A stretch of DNA of 64,000 nt from Schistocephalus solidus. Its lineage: Eukaryota; Platyhelminthes; Cestoda; Diphyllobothriidea; Diphyllobothriidae. The stretch is from positions 62,001 through 126,000 of the forward strand of contig WEDG01000230.1 in the NCBI GenBank assembly GCA_017591395.1, in the 5' to 3' direction. How positions within the stretch are numbered: the stretch's first letter is position 1; the number at the start of each line of letters is the position of its first letter. The translations under genes and the position numbers were made by a program. This document shows positions 58,650 to 64,000 of this stretch, one piece after another. The notes beneath the pieces are model-generated. The model searched no databases. It was not told the DNA's origin and saw nothing but the letters and a program-made list of their open reading frames with translations.

Positions 58650-58895
58650 CGTTCAACCTGGCTTATGAGCCAGAAATGGCCATTCCAGTCTCCCTTGTCT
58701 CTGTCGGCATTGTTATTCTGCCTCTAAAAGTAACCACGTAGTCCTACAGTGGGTATCTACATTCTCCTCTGTAGATAATCGCATCCTCACGTTCAGACCT
58801 AAAGTATGGCCGCTGCCCGTCACTGACGGGGTTCAAGAGTGAACTCCAGGGCGCAATGGGACGAGTATAAACCGTAAAGCGATCGGCCAGCGTCC
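58650..58895 (+). mobile_element. tRNA-derived SINE, body and 3' end with insertion
   Basis: It has CTTATGAGCCAGAAATGGCC and ATTCCAGTCTCCCTTG. An unrelated stretch follows (about 58725-58810), then the 3' part (GGGGTTCAAGAGTGAACTCC, GGGCGCAATGGGACGAG, GCGATCGGCCAGCG). The head is missing. Confidence 0.75.
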
Positions 58896-58932
58896 CAATA
58901 CCACTGTCAATATATCCGATCGCAATCGACAG

Positions 58933-59107
58933 GACAACGAGCCCGTGGCTCAATGGTTAGGACGTTTGACTAATAACCAATAAATCGTGGGTTCGAGCCT
59001 CAGGGATTAAAATACCTGGAGTTGGGTGTGGCTGGCTGATGACAGCTTCTAAGCCAGAAATAGTCATTCCATTCTCCCTGTTCTTTGTCGGGAATGTTAT
59101 TCTGCGA
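58933..59107 (+). mobile_element. tRNA-derived SINE, 5' part with intact tRNA-like head
   Basis: This is the best-preserved head: GAGCCCGTGGCTCAATGG (A-box consensus TGGCTCAATGG) and GTGGGTTCGAGCCTCAGG (B-box consensus GGTTCGAGCC). The body then runs up to GTCGGGAATGTTATTCTGCG; the 3' third is missing. It follows directly behind another copy in the same orientation. Confidence 0.88.
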
Positions 59108-59350
59108 ATAATTGACTAACATGAAGACTTTTGTTTCGTTTTTCAAATAGGTTTTTCTCTGATGGGGATTTTCCACAGTGAAATCAAGATTATGCTGTGA
59201 ACCACCCAAACCCCAGTTTTTTCATTGGACGGGGCTTACATTCCAACAGCGTTTTCCAGCCCCTTTCCAGCCGCTCGACTACTTACCAGTTCATCTTATT
59301 CTGAATATTTTTTTGCGAATTAACTAACTAGAAGCCCCCTTTTTTTACAG

Positions 59351-59597
59351 TCTGACGCCACTGTTGGTGACCAGGTTAAGGGGACATGGCACGTGGTTCG
59401 AGCGACGAGTCCCACTGACCAGTCGGGCGACACCGGCAGCCTCTCTCAACCGCCACCCAGAGCCGCCCACGGGGGTGGTGTGATCGTATCCCCGCTTTTC
59501 CGTCAACAAGTCCATTGCCGCCTCATGTGTCGCGTGTTTGTCTTCGGTGGTCTCAACTCAAATGGCCCTCTCAACGATTTTTACTATTACGATGAGG
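59351..59597 (+). CDS. RABEPK: Kelch gene exon: blade 5
   Basis: Eighty-two codons, phase 0 in (after TTTTTTACAG), phase 1 out (before GTTTGT). GTWHVVRATSP (usually KWQKLNPTG), PPPRAAHGGGVIV (usually P.GCAAHSAVAM) and VFVFGGLNSNGPLNDFYYYDE (usually VYIFGGM.P.GALD.MYQY) make the fifth blade. A Ser/Gln-rich insert separates the first two segments. Confidence 0.93.
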
Positions 59598-60477
59598 GTT
59601 TGTGCTTACTCCCCACCCCGTCCTCCTCTTATTTATATTTGCCGACTTCCGTTGCCTGAGCGATACCTTCTCAACCCACCTCTGTGTTTGCGTTTAACTA
59701 CAATGCGCGACCCTTATTAGAATCCGAAGGTTCTCCTAGATCATGACGCCCCCTACTTTTAAATCTGTTACATCAGCGGATACGGCTGCTAAATATTAAC
59801 CTTTTTTCAGTGTTCCTTTAATATATGTACCTGGGCTAGAGACTAAGGCAGGTGTTTACTTGTTATGCTGGCCTATTGGGTGACGATAGCGTATGTTACT
59901 CCACCTGAAAAAATGGAGCACGGGGACTCCTGTACTACGGCAAGGATGTAAATATTGGTTTTATCGGTGAGGGCAGATGGGGGCGGCAATTGGCGGAATC
60001 CGAGGAAGGCGTTGAGAAACCTCACATTTCTCCTATATGTTTGTTTCATTACTCCAACGACGTGCCACGAGAAACCGCACAATTTAAAAAAATATGAATT
60101 AGAAAAGCGTAAACAGGCGGAAAACAGGTAATCCATAGCTATTGGGCAAGACAGAATTCGGCAGGCAGACTTAACCCTTACCGTAAAACATACACCAAAC
60201 CACAAGCTTAGCTGTAATCGAAAGCCAAACTCTCACTGTAACTGTAACCCCAAAATAACATGCCTACATAAATGAAATAAGTCGGCATGTCCTAGGAGTA
60301 AAGACTAGGTGGGGCCGCATCCGCTACTATTGTCCTCTTTTAATCCAACCACAGGTCCGTATTGGACGGCTATGCGTGCGAGACGGGTAAACGTGCAGCT
60401 TTAACGTGGTTCTTTGACATGACAAATTTTCTGTGCTCGAGAATTATTTATGTGGACGTCCAGCAGGTAAGATTTTC
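59598..60477. other. Intron, possible eroded MITE
   Basis: CACCTGAAAAAATGGAGCACGG at about 59900 and scattered CCCTTACC/TAACCCC units at 60170-60255 faintly resemble the element at 56188, too weakly to call a copy. No gene is seen. Confidence 0.35.
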
Positions 60478-60762
60478 ATTCGTTGATGAACGCTCTCCGA
60501 TCGTTAACGGAACTAACTCGTCCTGCTCTGCCATAGTGCTCATTCTCGAGCCCCGCCAGCAGCCGCATAGCGGTTAGTAGTAGTATAGGCAGAATAACAA
60601 TGTCATCAAAGACAAGGGAGATTAGGATGGTCATTTCTGGCCCATTAGCCGTCTCAGCCGGTCATACCCAACCCTAGGTGGTTCTGCACCCGAGGCTCGA
60701 ACCCGCGACCTGTTGATCAGAAATTCAGTATTCTGACCACTGAGCCACCGACTCGTTGTCTT
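60478..60762 (-). mobile_element. tRNA-derived SINE, full length, inverted
   Basis: The most complete copy, about 285 bp. Inverted, it shows the 3' end (GAACGCTCTCCGATCGTTAACG), CTCGAGCCCCGCCAGCAGCC, GACAAGGGAGATTAGGATGG, CATACCCAACCC, the B box (GAGGCTCGAACCCGCGACC) and the A box with 5' end (CACTGAGCCACCGACTCG, then TTGTC). It can serve as the reference for the family. Confidence 0.9.
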
Positions 60763-62012
60763 ACCGGTTTGTGGTAGACAGCAAGACAATTAGATTGGTA
60801 GGAGGGGTTAACATGGCTGGACCTGAGCCTCGCTGTTTCTACGTCCTGCAAACCATCATTTACATTGCACGTCCAAGCCACAGACGCCGCACAGGCGGAC
60901 GAGCTGGTGTGGCCTGCCGGTTGCTAGAAGAAGTTTCAATGACTGCGCGCTTCGCTGTGGCGGAGAGGATTTGCGAGTGGTACTGTATCTTCTGCGGGCA
61001 GGGGGTGAGTTGTGGAGCTCCTAAGAGTGGTCTGAGAACCCTGCATACGAGTTAACGATATTTGCCGATGGAGTTCAGCAACGGCAGCACTCCGAGACGG
61101 AGGCTCTGACGTTCTGCTCGCTATTTTGTACCCCCAGACCCCTGTGTCCGACAAAACTCCAGCCTTCCCGCGGGTTAATCATCCGCCTCTCAGGTTGAAC
61201 TGCTTGTGGGCAAAGAGCTTTGAGGTTTTATCAGTACGCGCGATCCCAGCCCACAACTCCGCCCGACAAAGGCTAGAAAACCTAAACTTAGTCTGAGTAC
61301 CCGTCAGTGCAACTAAGTCACAGACCCTCGACCATTCGCGTCGGGTGAAGCAGCTAGGATCAGTCTCACCATTAATCGGGTCAACAATCACTAGCGTAGC
61401 CGGCGGCGACCAAGCTCACATCTTGGCAAACACTGGAAGCTTTCAGAAGGCATCAGTTGATACTACGCTGCTGCCAGCGCGCCCGTTCGGAAGAATGCCC
61501 GAATCATCATAATTTTCTAATTGCCTTCGAAGTGGATGTTGCAAAGTGTTCTCAGGGCTGAACTGACGCGCCCTAGTTACCACTGTTCGAGCGTCTGTAT
61601 CCGACAAAAATGGACTGGGCGGATTTTACGATGATGCTTAAAGTAAAATATAAATTGGCACAAACCACTAGGAACTTCTCCATCTCCATTGCACCTGGAA
61701 GCCTTGCAGCAGCATACGTGAGACGCTACTCATCTGGCAGCGGTGGCTCAGCCTCAACGATACTGCTCAACCGCCTAGCGTTTCACAGTCTGGAAAATGC
61801 TGACGCCAAACCGTAGAGGTCTCTTCGTGCTGTGTTGTTGTTGTTGTTATGTCTACACAACTCCTGCTTCCCCAATTGTGGTAAGAGGCTCACTGCACTG
61901 ATCCCGATATACTTCATTTTCGTCCCACTGCCTGTCTCCTTAAAAGCTCTCCTAACGACCACTGCTTTTTTGAAGAAGTCTCAATTGTCTCATTGCTTTT
62001 TCCGTCGTCTAG
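60763..62012. other. Intron sequence, no feature assigned
   Basis: Several open stretches occur (for example 60756-61055 and 61610-61816) but none has a recognisable domain or fits between the phase-matched kelch exons. Confidence 0.4.
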
Positions 62013-62198
62013 TGGCTTGCCAGTGGGTCCGATTGAGTGGACTAGCATCGACAATAAAGACCCTCCCATCGCCAAGAATGGACTTTGCCTTCACAACCCT
62101 CCGAATGAAGATTAGGGATCCAGCTCGGAAGAAAGCCTGCGTGACGGCCACTTTCTCGGAGTTTGAGGCCGACTGGGAGACCTCGCCGGCCGATGGAG
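62013..62198 (+). CDS. RABEPK: Kelch gene exon: start of blade 6
   Basis: Phase 1 in (after CCGTCGTCTAG), phase 1 out (before GTATGA). VACQWVRLSG aligns with the HWTLLKF segment, and LPSPRMDFAFTTL with LPPGRLDHSMCII of RABEPK. A variable, charged stretch ending EADWETSPADG then replaces the long Ser/Glu-rich loop of the vertebrate protein. Both splice phases fit their neighbours, which is the main support for this low-similarity exon. Confidence 0.8.
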
Positions 62199-63239
62199 GT
62201 ATGATAGTCAGACAGTCCTGCCAGTCTGTTCAGCCTCTACTTCACTTTCGACAGGGCTTTGGTGCTCCAGAGGCGAATCGCCTTTGGCTTCTAATGAAAT
62301 AGAATTTCGCTGCCTCCTGTCCGCGAACAAGTCCGGCGCATGCATTGTAGCTCCGGCCTTCATAGTTTTAACATAGGAAAGCAGTTAAAGTCGTAGGCTT
62401 CAGATTATCTCGTAGGGAATGTGTTGTGTGGTTGTGAATGTCTCATAAAGCTGTTTCAGTAATCTACCAGTACTGTTGACTACATACGTGTCATTATTTT
62501 TTCGCTCATTATAGTTGATGAAGTTATAGGAGTTGGCAGGTTCTAGGGTACTATCCCTTGTAGTACGGCCTCTATTCATTTTAGCTAAGATTTTTGGCTG
62601 GTTCTGAGTGCTTTAGAGAGTACTACGGAGCGTAGTTATTCAACTTCGCTTACCAGGCCTGCAGTCAAAGGTTCTTGGCAGAGTGCTGTATTGCGAAACT
62701 TGTATGATGTAAGGCCGTTTAAATTCCTCAAGAAGTAATACTCGTGTACTGTGAAGAATTTGTCGACTGCTAGTAAGTAGTTCATAAATATACACTGAAC
62801 CAGATTCACCGGACTCGCGACGCAGGTGCCAGCCAAAGTCCAAGTATCCTTTTCCTACCGATTGTGTGAGGTTGCATGATGCAGATGCCCAGGGTTCTGC
62901 TTACCAATGGGCTCCTTAGTATATCGTGTATGCAGGTGTTCCAGTTTTTAATTTTAAACCTGAAGAGTTTTGGTCCGACACCTTACAGAAAGTTAACGCA
63001 TGCGTTTTTGAACAAAGTAAGTAGCCTAACACCAACAAATGGAGTATTTGTGTGCCAAAAAACACAGGGGCACGTTGGTGGTCCACTTAGCAAGGTAATC
63101 TTTCGCAGCTCCACCACTTGATGGCATGATTTTGGCGAAACACCTTTGTAGTTTCTAGCCGGTATCGCTCTTGAGGTTGTGATGAATCGATCTGCATGTA
63201 AATTCACATCCTCAGTATGTGTGTCCCCGTTTTGCTTAT
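62199..63239. other. Intron sequence, no feature assigned
   Basis: Nothing recognisable before the CCT repeat. Confidence 0.4.
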
Positions 63240-63358
63240 CCTCCTCCTCCTCCCTCCTCCTCCTCCTCCTCCTCCTCCTCCTCCTCCTCCTCCTCCTCCT
63301 CCTCCTCCTCCTCCTCCTCCTCCTCCTCCTCCTCCTCCTCCTCCTCTTCCTCCTCCTC
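63240..63358. repeat. (CCT)n microsatellite
   Basis: About 119 bp of almost pure CCT/CTC triplets with two interruptions (TCCCTCC near the start, CTCTTCC near the end). It lies in the last intron of the kelch gene, ending 94 bp before the final acceptor, on the strand where it reads as pure pyrimidine. The long open frames it creates (poly-Leu, poly-Pro, poly-Ser) are artefacts. Confidence 0.97.
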
Positions 63359-63452
63359 GTATTTTCCTTTTTATCTTCTTCTTGTCATCACCGCGTATGG
63401 TTTTTATCTACTTCTTCATCGAAACTCTGCAAGGTGTCATTTGGCCTTACAG

Positions 63453-63619
63453 ATACGAATGAGGACGTGTCCATGATATGGCGGAATTTCCTTTTCATTC
63501 ACGGTGGCATGAATGCAGGCCAAAACATCTTCGGAGATGCCTACATTTGTTGTCTGGATGAACAACAGGCAGAGGAGGAAAAGAAGCTACCAGAAGAGAA
63601 TAGTGAAAGGACGAGTTGA
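63453..63619 (+). CDS. RABEPK: Kelch gene terminal exon: end of blade 6 and acidic tail
   Basis: Phase 1 in after GGCCTTACAG; stop TGA at 63617-63619. NFLFIHGGMNAGQNIFGDAY matches the last blade (usually LCLVFGGMNTEGEIYDD). The vertebrate protein ends shortly after this point; here a tail rich in Glu, Lys and Gln follows (EQQAEEEKKLPEENSER). A second possible acceptor at GCAAG (63433) would be phase 0 and does not fit the preceding exon. Confidence 0.92.
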
Positions 63620-64000
63620 CGTCAATGAACCACGTCCCCATCGACGAATAACTCTATCCTTTATGCGAAAATCGATGCTGGGACCCTTCGCCCAGGCGTT
63701 CTGGTTTAGTGCTTTTTCCACTATCTTTGCTAGTTTTGCCAACTTGCTGAATATATTAACTGCACTAAGGCATTTAACCGAGAGTTATGCAGACAACAGC
63801 AGGGGGGGATGATTTTGTCAAAGTGTTCTGTTTATGTAAAGTCAACCTCTTCGCAAATACAGTAATATCATTTCTGCTTGCTAGACGGACCTCCAAAAGT
63901 ACTTGAATAGTGAGCTTATTAATGTTGCCTGAATATAGGGTTATAGTCATCCATACTACACACATTTGGGAACATTCTTATCACGTCACAAACTGGATGT
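63620..64000. other. 3' flank of kelch gene, nothing assigned
   Basis: No canonical AATAAA was seen in the remaining 381 bp; the 3' UTR may continue beyond the window. Confidence 0.4.

Larger units (their letters stand above)
52910..63619 (+). other. RABEPK: Gene span: Rab9 effector with kelch motifs (first exon not found)
   Basis: Six exons (52910-53161, 54317-54583, 57702-57914, 59351-59597, 62013-62198, 63453-63619) join with matching phases. They encode six kelch blades with Gly-Gly doublets VGGAN, FGGAN, FAGGA, HGGMAG, FGGLNSNG and HGGMNAG. The order and the ARVGH, RYEHAS, VQDTK-like and D.FY features match vertebrate RABEPK (p40), a cytosolic effector that binds Rab9-GTP in endosome-to-Golgi transport. 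The functional transfer is inference from family resemblance. Confidence 0.85.

Noticed and set aside
58933..59010. Possible tRNA gene (A and B boxes present)
   Set aside because: The cloverleaf is not intact, the same head recurs at many sites followed by the same non-tRNA body, and it lacks a terminator. It is the SINE head.
60756..61055. Open frame of 99 codons in a kelch-gene intron
   Set aside because: No kelch motif, no homology recognised, and inserting it would break the phase match between 59597 and 62013.
63179..63476. Overlapping poly-Leu, poly-Pro and poly-Ser open frames
   Set aside because: All arise from the (CCT)n repeat read in three frames. Only the part after the acceptor at 63452 is exon.
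1..64000. CRISPR arrays, prokaryotic operons, rRNA
   Set aside because: No regularly spaced short repeats, no tandem uninterrupted genes and no rRNA signature. All evidence is for a spliced eukaryotic genome.

Overview
The window is eukaryotic genomic DNA. Genes are broken into short exons with GT..AG introns, there are no operons, and the DNA between exons is full of retroelement and DNA-transposon remains plus (AT)n and (CCT)n microsatellites. The intron style, the LINE types, hammerhead-ribozyme-bearing repeats and the interspersed tRNA-derived repeat together suggest a flatworm, most likely a large-genome tapeworm. That assignment is inference: no species marker is present.

Two protein-coding genes are recognised, both on the + strand. 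Gene 1 (about 7.5-38.2 kb; the 5' end is not found) encodes a receptor-type protein tyrosine phosphatase. Exons in order give fibronectin-III-like ectodomain, a membrane-proximal segment and transmembrane helix (11513-11907), juxtamembrane wedge (17394-17626), phosphatase domain D1 (23033-27791), domain D2 (31886-about 37420) and a long Ser-rich tail. Splice phases agree at every junction from 7790 to 37766. D1 keeps the Cys and Arg of the CX5R loop but lacks the WPD-loop Asp and the Q-loop Gln. D2 has Lys in place of the loop Arg. The receptor therefore looks like a pseudophosphatase. Gene 2 (52.9-63.6 kb; first exon not found) encodes a six-blade kelch protein that matches the layout of the Rab9 effector RABEPK/p40; its stop codon is at 63617-63619.

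Everything else is mobile or repetitive DNA. (1) A tRNA-derived SINE of about 285 bp has more than a dozen full or partial copies in both orientations, often abutting each other. (2) A repeat carrying degenerate type I hammerhead ribozyme motifs occurs at 428-500, 2824-2878 (minus) and 3007-3074. (3) Two 1.9-kb TA-flanked elements in opposite orientation fill most of one intron of gene 1. (4) A related shorter palindromic element lies at 15531-16442 with a diverged relative at about 10600-11430. (5) A 325-bp inverted-terminal-repeat element with a telomere-like CCTAAC core lies at 56188-56512. (6) Two mariner transposase remnants lie at 13.4-14.2 kb and 55.0-55.9 kb. (7) There are several non-LTR retrotransposons: an internally deleted endonuclease/RT element (28.4-31.3 kb, minus), a nearly full-length but frameshifted CR1/jockey-like element (41.9-46.4 kb, plus) ending in (GAATT)n, and three older fragments (5.0-5.7 kb plus; 39.8-41.4 kb minus; 49.1-49.8 kb minus).

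No rRNA, functional tRNA, CRISPR or prokaryotic feature is present. Long stretches of intron and intergenic DNA hold nothing I can identify and are marked as such.
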